NCBI GenBank assembly: GCA_016715625.1
Contig: JADJZU010000025.1
Span: 1-55,235, forward strand
Direction of reading: 5' to 3'
Origin: Bacteroidota bacterium
GTDB taxonomy: Bacteria > Bacteroidota > Bacteroidia > Chitinophagales > LD1
DNA length: 55,235 nt
Shown here: in pieces, positions 28,241 to 36,304 of the stretch
Numbering within the stretch: position 1 is the first letter of the stretch
Layout of the letters: the number at the start of each line of letters is the position of its first letter
Program-made: the position numbers and the translations under genes
The notes under the pieces: model-generated
Database searches by the model: none
The model's input: only the letters and a program-made list of their open reading frames with translations
Told to the model about the DNA's origin: nothing

Positions 28241-29692
28241 ATGGGCAAAAAAATCCTCCTCGAACACGTTAACGTTCCTAACATTCATACCTATGAAGTA
28301 TACCGCAGCAAGGGCGGTTACGATTCAGTTGAAAAAGCGCTGAAGATGGCCCCCAACGATATTGTAGAGGAAGTGAAAAAGAGCGGTCTTCGCGGAAGGG
28401 GAGGAGCGGGTTTCCCCACGGGTATGAAGTGGAGCTTTATTGATAAGAAAAGCGGTCGCCCACGCCACTTGGTTTGTAATGCCGATGAGAGCGAACCCGG
28501 AACTTTCAAGGATAGGTATTTAATGGAAAAATTGCCGCACTTGCTGGTGGAAGGTATGATTACCTCCAGCATTGCACTTGAAGCTCATCTTTCCTACATC
28601 TACATCCGTGGGGAATACATGTGGGTGTATCGCATACTGGAGCGTGCTATTAATGAAGCTTATGCCAACGGCTGGCTTGGTAAAAACATTAAAGGAAGCG
28701 GCTATGATTTAGACTTACACGTTACCTGCGGAGCGGGGGCGTATATCTGTGGCGAAGAAACCGCTTTGATAGAATCGCTGGAAGGCAAGCGTGGCAATCC
28801 GCGTATAAAGCCGCCATTTCCTGCAGTCGTTGGTTTGTATGGCAACCCTACGGTGGTCAACAACGTGGAAACCATTATGGATATTCCATGGATTGTGATG
28901 AACGGGGGCGATGAGTTTGCCAAAATCGGTATTGGTAAATCAACCGGCACAAAACTGATTTCTGCTTCAGGCAATATCAAGAACCCCGGTGTATATGAAA
29001 TTGAGTTAGGAATAACCGTGGAAGAATTTGTGATGAGTGACGAATGGTGCGGTGGTATGCAAACCGACCGTCCGCTCAAAGCCTGTGTGCCCGGAGGTAG
29101 TTCGGTGCCTATTCTTCCGGCAAACCTTCTTTTTAAAACCGCTAAGGACGAAACCCGCCTCATGACCTACGAAAGCATGGCCGATGGAGGCTTTGCCACA
29201 GGTAGTATGATAGGCTCAGGTGGTTTTATTGTGTATGACGACCGCCAGTGTATTGTGCGCAATACGTGGAATTTCTCGCGTTTTTATCACCACGAAAGTT
29301 GCGGACAATGCTCCCCTTGCCGCGAAGGCACCGGCTGGTTAGAGAAAGTAACCTGGAGGCTGGAGCACGGCTATGGCAACATGGAAGACATTGACCTGCT
29401 GTGGGATATACAACGCAAGATTGAAGGCAACACGATTTGCCCATTGGGCGATGCAGCTGCCTGGCCGGTAGCGGCAGCTATCCGCCACTTCCGCCACGAG
29501 TTTGAATACCATGTGCGCTACCCCGAAAAAGTAAAAGACCGCAAACACTTTGAAGCCGAGCCATGGGAAAAGGTAAAGCACCTGATGGAGCTACTTTACC
29601 TTCCTATTTTATTGGACTTGGTGGTTCTCGCCCAATTTTGTATTATGTTATTCCTAAATTATAAACAGAAGCTATGCCTATTCATGTTTTAG
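28241..29692 (+). CDS. nuoF: NADH-quinone oxidoreductase subunit F
   Basis: NuoF binds NADH and FMN and carries the N3 4Fe-4S cluster. The 483-residue protein has the nucleotide motif RGRGGAGFPTG (residues 51-61), the FMN-binding GAGAYICGEETALIESLEG segment and the cluster motif ESCGQCSPCREG. The core ends near residue 445. The last 35 residues (LLYLPILLDLVVLAQFCIML and onward) are strongly hydrophobic, unlike the hydrophilic tail I would expect from complex I NuoF. A small ATG-started frame (29563-29664) overlaps this tail. The nuoG gene does not follow. Confidence 0.92.
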   Translation: MGKKILLEHVNVPNIHTYEVYRSKGGYDSVEKALKMAPNDIVEEVKKSGLRGRGGAGFPTGMKWSFIDKKSGRPRHLVCNADESEPGTFKDRYLMEKLPHLLVEGMITSSIALEAHLSYIYIRGEYMWVYRILERAINEAYANGWLGKNIKGSGYDLDLHVTCGAGAYICGEETALIESLEGKRGNPRIKPPFPAVVGLYGNPTVVNNVETIMDIPWIVMNGGDEFAKIGIGKSTGTKLISASGNIKNPGVYEIELGITVEEFVMSDEWCGGMQTDRPLKACVPGGSSVPILPANLLFKTAKDETRLMTYESMADGGFATGSMIGSGGFIVYDDRQCIVRNTWNFSRFYHHESCGQCSPCREGTGWLEKVTWRLEHGYGNMEDIDLLWDIQRKIEGNTICPLGDAAAWPVAAAIRHFRHEFEYHVRYPEKVKDRKHFEAEPWEKVKHLMELLYLPILLDLVVLAQFCIMLFLNYKQKLCLFMF

Positions 29693-30042
29693 AAAATTAC
29701 GTGTCGGTAGAGCAGTATGCCGCGCTTTGCCGCAAAAGCAAACGCGCCATTATGGACCGCATCCGTGGCGGCAGCATTTCGGCCATAAAAGTAGATGGCT
29801 ATTACGCCATCAATACGGTAGTTAATCCTCCCATACATACCGTAAACCCACACCACAAGCGCAAGGCAGGTGCACATACTTCTTATCACGATCTGCGTTG
29901 CATCATCACCTGGTGCAATGGCAAAGGCATCCGCAGCTATCCGTATTTGCGGGCCGTTATCAATGGCCAGTTAGAAGGCTGGCTGATAGGTGAGGAGGTG
30001 TTTGCGCGCCTAACAGATCTGGAAGCGTTCCGTAAAAAATGA
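29674..30042 (+). CDS. Putative DNA-binding protein (excisionase-like HTH)
   Basis: This 122-residue protein begins with VSVEQYAALCRKSKRAIMDR, a helix-turn-helix-like segment followed by a beta wing (ISAIKVDGYYAIN), reminiscent of excisionase/HTH_17 domains. The C-terminal half (about 70-120) is not recognised. It overlaps the 3-prime end of nuoF by 19 bases and lies directly before a 41-bp palindromic repeat array. A role in binding that array is speculation based on position only. Confidence 0.6.
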   Translation: MPIHVLENYVSVEQYAALCRKSKRAIMDRIRGGSISAIKVDGYYAINTVVNPPIHTVNPHHKRKAGAHTSYHDLRCIITWCNGKGIRSYPYLRAVINGQLEGWLIGEEVFARLTDLEAFRKK

Positions 30043-30100
30043 CTGTAAGGCTTTCTCCTCAGTCATTTAACCCTGCTTATTAAATTTTAAGCCAGCGAAA

Positions 30101-30325
30101 ATTCGTGGAGCGTCTTCGTTTGTCAATTATTTACGTTCCACGAGTTTACACCGTCTTTGGTTGACACATGGTTACGTTGGACGAGCGTGCAGCGTAACCA
30201 TGTGTCATACGGCTACGTTCCAAAATAGTGGAACGTAAATAAGTGACAACCGGATACGTTGGAAATGTTTCCAGCGTATCCACGTGACACCTGCATACGT
30301 TCCACTAGTTTCCGTTGGCACAAAG
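30101..30325. repeat. 41-bp-period palindromic repeat array
   Basis: Five units of exactly 41 bp start at 30121, 30162, 30203, 30244 and 30285, each beginning TGTCA or TGACA and carrying TACGTTCCA or TACGTTGGA at positions 12-20. The CC and GG forms alternate strictly. The second halves of units 2-4 contain CGTA near positions 32-35, so each unit is an imperfect palindrome. Examples are a perfect 15-bp stem (30162-30176 with 30193-30207), a 9-bp stem (30214-30222 with 30229-30237) and a GGATACG / CGTATCC stem (30252-30258 with 30275-30281). A half unit precedes the array (TGGAGCGT at 30106-30113) and the last unit decays. There is no coding potential across it. Confidence 0.85.
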
Positions 30326-30449
30326 TAAAATGTAGGGGTGCCGGAAGAACTTCCGAAGAGGAAAAATGATTTGCTACAGAACTCCCAGTGTTTAAGCATA
30401 GCTACAGGCGCATGCATCCGTTGACACTGTGATGGTTTGCGAAACTTCT

Positions 30450-30457
30450 TATGTTTG
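30450..30457 (+). promoter_or_regulatory. Bacteroidota -7 box upstream of the nucleoside permease
   Basis: TATGTTTG matches TAnnTTTG and lies 16 bases before the start codon at 30474. No well-spaced -33 element is seen. The 300 bases before it hold the 41-bp repeat array and a nondescript stretch (30326-30449). Confidence 0.4.
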
Positions 30458-30473
30458 AATAAACAGATTTTAC

Positions 30474-31700
30474 ATGGATAGATTTATAGGCTTGCTGGGG
30501 GTGGTCATGATATTGTCAATTGCATTTTTGTTCAGTAACAACCGCAAAGCAATAAACTATCGTTTAGTGGTTAGTGGCCTTGCTCTCCAACTCACTTTGG
30601 CTGTTTTAATCTTAAAGGTTCCGGTAGTTACCCGCTTTTTTCAAACCTTAGGGCATGGCATGGAAAAGATAGAGCAGTTTGCTAGGGAAGGTGCTAAGTT
30701 TTGTTTTGGTAACATATTACCCAACCCACCCGAGGCCGCCAAAGTTTTTGGCGGAGCCAATGCTTTCATATTTGCCTTCAATATACCTGCTACTATTATT
30801 TTGGTTTGTGTGCTGGTGGCTATTCTTTACCATTTTGGAATTATGCAGCGAGTGGTTGCTCTCATTGCCAGAGCAGTTCATTTTTTAATGCATGCCAGCG
30901 GTGCCGAAGCACTGTCCAATGTAGCCAGTGCATTTGTGGGGCAGGTGGAAGCACAGGTAATGATTCGCCCTTACCTTAAAGGCATGACAAATTCTGAGCT
31001 ATTGGCCAGCATGAGCGGTAGTATGGCATGTATAGCGGGGGGCATTTTAATTGTCTATGTAAACATGGGTGTGCCTGCCGAATACCTCATTGCTGCCAGC
31101 TTGATGGCAGCACCTGCAGCCTTGGTTATTTCTAAAATTGTGTATCCCGAAACAGAAGTTTCCGAAACCAAAGGAAATGTAAGCATAGAAGTAAAAAGCC
31201 ATTACACCAATGTAATAGATGCCATATCGCATGGTGCCAGCGATGGCATGAAAATCAGCATCAACGTGATAGCCATGCTTATTGGCTTTATTGGATTAAT
31301 TGCGCTTGTCAATTACATACTGGGTATGATAAGTCCTGGCTTTAGTCTCAATGTGATATTTGGCTGGGGATTTTACCCCATTGCTTGGGCCATGGGTGTG
31401 CCAGCTAACGAAGCCAAAACCGTGGCCACCTTGATGGGGCAAAAAATGGTGGTCAATGAGTTTGTAGCTTATCTCAACCTTATTCCCATGAAAGAAACCT
31501 TGTCTCCAAAAGGCTTAATGATTGCCAGTTTTGCGCTCTGTGGTTTTGCCAATTTTTCATCAGTAGGTATGCAGATTGGCGGCATAGGAGAATTGGCTCC
31601 GGAGCGCAGAGGCGATTTGGCAAAACTGGGTCTTCGCGCGCTGCTCTGTGGCACTTTGGCATCTTATCTCTCGGCTACTATAGCTGGCATTTTACTATAA
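30474..31700 (+). CDS. Concentrative nucleoside transporter (NupC family)
   Basis: This 408-residue polytopic membrane protein has a NupC-type layout: an N-terminal helix block, a gate domain with FVGQVEAQVMIRPY (the conserved nucleoside-contact motif near residue 160) and SMSGSMACIAGG, and a C-terminal domain with GWGFYPIAWAMGVP, KMVVNEFVAY and ALCGFANFSSVGMQIGG. These proteins import nucleosides with protons or sodium. Together with the cytidine deaminase elsewhere in the window it would serve nucleoside salvage. Specificity cannot be told. Confidence 0.92.
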   Translation: MDRFIGLLGVVMILSIAFLFSNNRKAINYRLVVSGLALQLTLAVLILKVPVVTRFFQTLGHGMEKIEQFAREGAKFCFGNILPNPPEAAKVFGGANAFIFAFNIPATIILVCVLVAILYHFGIMQRVVALIARAVHFLMHASGAEALSNVASAFVGQVEAQVMIRPYLKGMTNSELLASMSGSMACIAGGILIVYVNMGVPAEYLIAASLMAAPAALVISKIVYPETEVSETKGNVSIEVKSHYTNVIDAISHGASDGMKISINVIAMLIGFIGLIALVNYILGMISPGFSLNVIFGWGFYPIAWAMGVPANEAKTVATLMGQKMVVNEFVAYLNLIPMKETLSPKGLMIASFALCGFANFSSVGMQIGGIGELAPERRGDLAKLGLRALLCGTLASYLSATIAGILL

Positions 31701-31722
31701 CCTATATAATAAAGCCTAAGTC

Positions 31723-32710
31723 GTGCTCACCTTTAAGCCCTTTATTAAGATTTATATTTCTATGCTGGGCTTTTTCATCATACTACTGGTGGGCACAGCG
31801 GGCTTTATGCTCATCGAACACTACAATACGCTCGATGCACTCTACATGACCGTTATTACTTTGGCCACAGTCGGTTACATGGAGGTGCATCCGCTTTCCG
31901 ATGCTGGTAAGGTATTTACTATCTTCCTCATATTGGCCAATATTGGAACCTTCACTTATTTCATCACCTTGCTGTCTACTTATTTTCTCGATGGCGAGTT
32001 TACCCGCACCTATAAACTGTTTAAAATGAAAGATAACATCCACCACCTCGAAGGCCACGTAATTATCTGCGGCTTTGGGCGCACCGGCAAAGAAGCGGCC
32101 CTGTCGTTTAAGGTACCACTACTCCGGTAGTAGTATAGAAAAAGAAGAAAACCGCCACAGCGATGAGCAGTATCATATTCAATACCTGCTACATGGCGAT
32201 GCCACGCGTGATGAAACCTTGCAGGAAGCAGGTATCGATAAAGCCGCTGCGCTGATAGCCGCCCTGCCCGATGATGCCGATAATCTTTTTGTAGTGCTCA
32301 CTGCCCGAGAACTTAATAAGCGGATTAAAATAATCAGCCGGGCGGCCTACGATACTTCGGTCAAAAAACTGAAAACTGCGGGGGCTAATAACGTGATAAT
32401 GCCCGATAAAATTGGCGGTGCACACATGGCCAATCTGGTAATGAACCCCGACATCAAGGAGTTTATGGATAAGATGAGCACGCATAACTCCGACAAGTTT
32501 AGAGTGGTAGAGTTGGAGTCGCACCGCACCATTACTCTGGCCGACCTCAACTGCTGGCACACCACCGGGGCTACGCTGCTGGGCATACGCACCCCCGATG
32601 GTGATTTTCAAATTAACCCACCCGCCAAAACCATCCTCTACAATGGCAATAAATTGATTGTAATGGGTTCAGCCGAGCAGATTAATCGTCTCAAAGCGCA
32701 GTTGACATAA
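31723..32710 (+). pseudogene. K+ channel-like protein with RCK/TrkA-N domain, frameshifted
   Basis: The GTG at 31723 starts two membrane helices around a pore loop with TVGYMEVHPLSD (a variant of the TVGYG filter; the usual Gly is Met here). A Rossmann-type RCK domain follows (HVIICGFGRTGKEAA, then LLHGDATRDETL, DDADNLFVVLTARELN), then a RCK_C-like domain. The frame is lost at 32110-32135. Adding one base in the TTTAAGG run and one before ATAGAAAAA restores the expected TTTPVVVIEKEEN. Two deletions 25 bases apart look like sequencing error. The protein would gate potassium flux in response to a nucleotide. It converges with the tonB gene (3-base gap). Confidence 0.85.
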
Positions 32711-32713
32711 ACT

Positions 32714-33532
32714 TTACCGGTTGAGCCGAAAGTGAAACGGTAATACCAGCTGCACCCTCACTTCGCGACCGGCTTGCATGCCGGGTTTAAATTTTTTCAA
32801 AGACCTGACTACGCGGATTGCTTCTTTTGAAAAACCGGGACTGTCACTTCTCAAAATTTCAGCATCCGCCACGCTGCCATCTTTATTCACAATAAAGCGC
32901 ACCAGTGCTTTGCCTTCAATTTCCAATTCTTTTTCGCGCTCCGGATACACTGTTTCCTGCGCCAGGTAGCGCAAAAGGGCGGCATCGCCCCCCTCATATT
33001 CGGGCATCACTTCGGCATGCACGATAAATGATGGTGGGGGAGTGTTTTCTACCACGGGTGCGTCCAAGTCGTCCTCGTCACCGGTGCCATCGGTTTGTCC
33101 CAGGTTATTGGCATCAGCTTGCAGATTGGTATTTATGCCGGAGTCAAAATGCCGGAGTTGTTCCGCAGTGGCAAAAGTATCGGTGGTGGCCTGTTGTTCA
33201 GCTACCACGTTCATAGTAGTGTTGCGCACACTGGCTTTGGCTTTTGGCTGCTGGGGTGTTTCGGGAGTTATCTTGACTGGTTCATCGTCCAGTACTTTTA
33301 CAATGTCAACGATGTCGTGCACGCCAGGGGTGGTGGTGTAAGGAGTTTTGTGCTGCCAGGCCGCTTGCATAAAGCCCACTAGCAATACCAGTAAAGTAGA
33401 GCCCATGGATATACCAACGGCCAACTGCAGCCGCTGATTTTCCTGCTGACGCAGCACATAGGCACCATACAATTTGTTTCTGTTTTCGAACACCATGTCC
33501 AGCAGACTGGTGTTTTGATAGTTTGTTTTCAT
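32714..33532 (-). CDS. TonB family energy transducer
   Basis: This 272-residue protein has an N-terminal segment NRNKLYGAYVLR typical of Bacteroidota TonB proteins, one membrane helix (about 37-55), a Pro/Thr-rich and acidic spacer (about 70-170) and a C-terminal TonB domain (about 180-272, with YPEREKELEIEGKALVRFIV and GREVRVQLVLPFHF). It would transmit proton-motive energy to receptors such as the three encoded in this window. No ExbB or ExbD gene is adjacent. Confidence 0.9.
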   Translation of the reverse strand: MKTNYQNTSLLDMVFENRNKLYGAYVLRQQENQRLQLAVGISMGSTLLVLLVGFMQAAWQHKTPYTTTPGVHDIVDIVKVLDDEPVKITPETPQQPKAKASVRNTTMNVVAEQQATTDTFATAEQLRHFDSGINTNLQADANNLGQTDGTGDEDDLDAPVVENTPPPSFIVHAEVMPEYEGGDAALLRYLAQETVYPEREKELEIEGKALVRFIVNKDGSVADAEILRSDSPGFSKEAIRVVRSLKKFKPGMQAGREVRVQLVLPFHFRLNR

Positions 33533-33643
33533 GACAGACTGTTTTAAGTGAAGAAATAGATACCCCTATAATGCCGGGTTCACATATTTCCACACGTTTC
33601 CAGTGTCATGGTTTTGTCATAAAATATACAGAAGAGCCAAAGC

Positions 33644-33934
33644 TTAGAGCAAAATAACGGTTTTAATGACCTCGGCACCCAACTCTTTATTGAAGAGCTC
33701 TTTAATCTTGTCGCGCGAGTAGAATAACTCGTTTTTAAGCGGAGCTGAGGTGACATGTATGTATAGTTTGCCGGCCTTCAGCGATACCGAGGAGGTGTAG
33801 CGGGCAATAGGTGCGCCCATCAGTTCTTTCCATTTTTTCTTTACGCGCACTTCGTGTATTCCGGCACTTAGCTTAAGGTCGGCCACCATTTGGTCCAGAG
33901 CATCGGCAATGGTTACACTGTTTTTATTACGCAT
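33644..33934 (-). CDS. DUF721 / DciA-like protein
   Basis: The likely start is the ATG at 33934 (MRNKNSVTIADAL), giving 96 residues. The sequence KWKELMGAPIARYTSSVSLKAGKLYIHVTS, given here only as its landmarks KWKELMG, SVSLKAGKLYI and LKNELFYSRDKI, matches the DUF721 domain. DciA-family proteins of this type help load the replicative helicase in many bacteria, but Bacteroidota members are not well characterised. It lies 40 bases downstream of folK in the same direction. Confidence 0.85.
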   Translation of the reverse strand: MRNKNSVTIADALDQMVADLKLSAGIHEVRVKKKWKELMGAPIARYTSSVSLKAGKLYIHVTSAPLKNELFYSRDKIKELFNKELGAEVIKTVILL

Positions 33935-33974
33935 AGTATTGGTAAAAGGGCTGCATGATAATACATCAATATTT

Positions 33975-34465
33975 TTAAATCGTCCTTCTAAATGGGGCCA
34001 CCTGTCCGGTATCGGTGCAGTGCTGTAGCAATTCTGCCACAGTGGCATCCAACTTGGGGTGACGCAATGTTGGGGCAATTTCGGCTAAGGGCAGCAGCGT
34101 AAACCTTCGCTCTTGCAATAGCGGATGAGGCACCGTTAACTCCGGGGTTTCCAGTATCTGATCTCCAATAAAAGGATATCAATGTCAATGACGCGAGGCC
34201 CCCATTTAATGGTTTCCTGACGGCCCACCTCCCGCTCAATAAGTTTCAAAGTGCTGAGCAGGTTAATGGGAGAAAGGCGTGTTTTAATGACCAGCGACTG
34301 ATTTAAAAATGCCGGTTGGTCTTTCATCCCCCAGGCTTCCGATTCATAAATACCGGAGCTTCGCACTACTTTGCCACATCTAAAATCAAGCAGTCGGATG
34401 GCATTTTGCAGGTTTTCGGTTCTGTTGCCCTCATTACTACCCAAAAGCAGATAAGCATCTGTCAT
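33975..34465 (-). pseudogene. folK: 6-Hydroxymethyl-dihydropterin pyrophosphokinase, frameshifted
   Basis: FolK transfers pyrophosphate from ATP to 6-hydroxymethyl-7,8-dihydropterin in folate synthesis. The N-terminus MTDAYLLLGSNEGNR and the family signature KWGPRVIDIDIL are clear. The frame breaks near 34160, after the signature. One missing base there joins it to GDQILETPELTVPHPLLQERRF, the expected continuation, ending at 33975. The restored protein would be about 163 residues, normal for HPPK. A sequencing indel is likely, since the folate pathway is needed. Confidence 0.9.
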
Positions 34466-34486
34466 TGTTTCAAAATCTTATACTTG

Positions 34487-34494
34487 CAAACTTA
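34487..34494 (-). promoter_or_regulatory. -7 box upstream of folK
   Basis: On the minus strand the sequence reads TAAGTTTG, matching TAnnTTTG, 21 bases upstream of the folK start. No -33 element at the right distance is evident. Confidence 0.35.
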
Positions 34495-34543
34495 AAATTT
34501 TTGGAAGCCGGCATCGTCCATCCATCACAAAATCACAATTATT

Positions 34544-36298
34544 ATGAAGCAGTTTTTCAAGTTTGTATTCGCTACCATAGTGGGTCTATTTCTGTTTTGC
34601 TTGCTCAGTATTTTTATCATAGCCGGCATAGCTTCGGCTGCCGGCAAAGAAAAAGTAGCCAAGGTAGAAGCTAATTCTGTGCTTAAACTCGACCTGAACT
34701 ACAGCATCCCCGAAAAATCAAACGATAATCCATTTGCCGGTATAGATGTGTTTAATACTACCCCCAAAAAGGCGGTGGGCCTCACCGAAATTCGCGCCAG
34801 CATAAAAAAGGCAAAAGACGATGCCAATATCAAGGGCATTTATCTTGAAATGGGCATCAACGACAACGGCTACGCCACACTGGAAGCCATCCGTCAGGCT
34901 TTGCTGGATTTTAAAAAGAGCGGAAAATTTGTGTATGCCTATGGCGAAGTTGTGTCGCAAAAGTCGTATTACCTGGCCACCGCTGCCGACAAAATTTTTG
35001 TAAACCCGAATGGCGGCTTGGAACTTAAAGGCTTCGGTCGCGAAATCATGTATTTCAAAGGAATGTTTGATAAACTGGGAATAGAGGTTCAGGATTTTCA
35101 CTGTGGTTCTTATAAAAGTGCGATTGAGCCATTTTTGCGCGAAAATATGACCGATGCCAACCGCGAGCAGTTGAGCTATATCTACTCCGATGTGTATAGC
35201 ACTTTCTTAAATCGCATTGCCGGTGATCGCAAAATGGATACAGCTACCTTAAACAACATCGTTGATAATCTGATGGCCGAATCGCCAGAAAAAAGCAAAG
35301 CGCTGAACCTGGTAGACGACATACTATATTATGACGAAGTGGTAGATAAAATGAAGACCAAACTGGGGATAGATAAAAAGAAAGAAGTTGAAGTGGTGAC
35401 CTTGGATAAACACGCCTCCACACTGGAAAAGAATCTGGATATTGAATCCAAGATAGCCGTGGTATATGCCCAGGGCAGTATAGTAGATGGCGATGGCAGT
35501 GATGATGAAATAGGAGGGGAGAAGTTTGCCAAAATTTTCAGTAAACTGCGCAAAGACGATAAGGTAAAGGCAGTAGTGTTGCGCATCAACTCGGGCGGAG
35601 GAAGCGCCCTGGCCAGCGACATTATGTGGCGTGAAATTGTGCTTACCAAAAAGGAAAAGCCCGTGGTGGTATCTTTTGGCGATGTGGCCGCATCGGGCGG
35701 GTATTACATAGCTGCACCGGGGGATCGCATCTTTGCCCAGCCTAATACCATTACCGGTTCTATTGGTGTGTTTGGTTTGCTGCCAAATGCTCAAAAGATG
35801 TTTAAAGACAAACTGGGAATTACTTTTGACGAAGTGGAAGTAACTAAACATGGCGTATTAGGCGGTCTCACCAAGCCATTGGATGGCGAGGAGGTAGCCG
35901 TGGCACAACGCAATGTGGAGCGCACCTATGCCGAGTTCAAATCGCGCGTGGCGAGCGGTCGCAACAAGACTACCGATTATATTGAAACTATCGCTCAGGG
36001 ACGTGTGTGGACAGGCAATCAGGCTATTGCCAATGGTCTGGTAGACGAATTGGGTGGCTTGGATGAAGCCATCGCTTTTGCCGCTAAAAAGGCGAACCTG
36101 AAAGAGAAGGATTATCGCCTAAAAGCTTACCCGGAGGAAAAGAGTTTTGGCGAAAAAATTGCCGAAAGCTTCAAAGATGCCAAAGCACAGATGGTTCGCG
36201 AACAGTTAGGCGAACAATACGAGGTGTATAAAACACTGGAGTGGGTGAAAAAGAGCAGAGGAGTGCAGGCGCGCATGGTATACGACCTTGGACTGTAG
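34544..36298 (+). CDS. sppA: Signal peptide peptidase SppA, long form
   Basis: This 584-residue membrane-anchored serine protease degrades cleaved signal peptides. It has one N-terminal membrane helix (about 8-32) and two tandem ClpP-like domains. The catalytic dyad is complete: Lys191 in GSYKSAIEPF in the first domain and Ser384 in GDVAASGGYYIA in the second, the arrangement of the 67-kDa type. The length is normal. It is transcribed away from folK and converges with the histidine kinase gene (six-base gap). Confidence 0.94.
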   Translation: MKQFFKFVFATIVGLFLFCLLSIFIIAGIASAAGKEKVAKVEANSVLKLDLNYSIPEKSNDNPFAGIDVFNTTPKKAVGLTEIRASIKKAKDDANIKGIYLEMGINDNGYATLEAIRQALLDFKKSGKFVYAYGEVVSQKSYYLATAADKIFVNPNGGLELKGFGREIMYFKGMFDKLGIEVQDFHCGSYKSAIEPFLRENMTDANREQLSYIYSDVYSTFLNRIAGDRKMDTATLNNIVDNLMAESPEKSKALNLVDDILYYDEVVDKMKTKLGIDKKKEVEVVTLDKHASTLEKNLDIESKIAVVYAQGSIVDGDGSDDEIGGEKFAKIFSKLRKDDKVKAVVLRINSGGGSALASDIMWREIVLTKKEKPVVVSFGDVAASGGYYIAAPGDRIFAQPNTITGSIGVFGLLPNAQKMFKDKLGITFDEVEVTKHGVLGGLTKPLDGEEVAVAQRNVERTYAEFKSRVASGRNKTTDYIETIAQGRVWTGNQAIANGLVDELGGLDEAIAFAAKKANLKEKDYRLKAYPEEKSFGEKIAESFKDAKAQMVREQLGEQYEVYKTLEWVKKSRGVQARMVYDLGL

Positions 36299-36304
36299 AA
36301 AGGC

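Noticed and set aside
30121..30325. CRISPR array
   Set aside because: The period is regular, but the units are imperfect palindromes throughout, without identical repeats and unique spacers, and no cas gene is near.
30162..30325. Integron attC sites
   Set aside because: One GTTGGAC resembles GTTRRRY, but the matching RYYYAAC boxes and an integron integrase are absent.
30205..30417. Minus-strand open frame of 70 codons in the repeat region
   Set aside because: It runs through the palindromic array, has no recognisable protein features and is best seen as chance.
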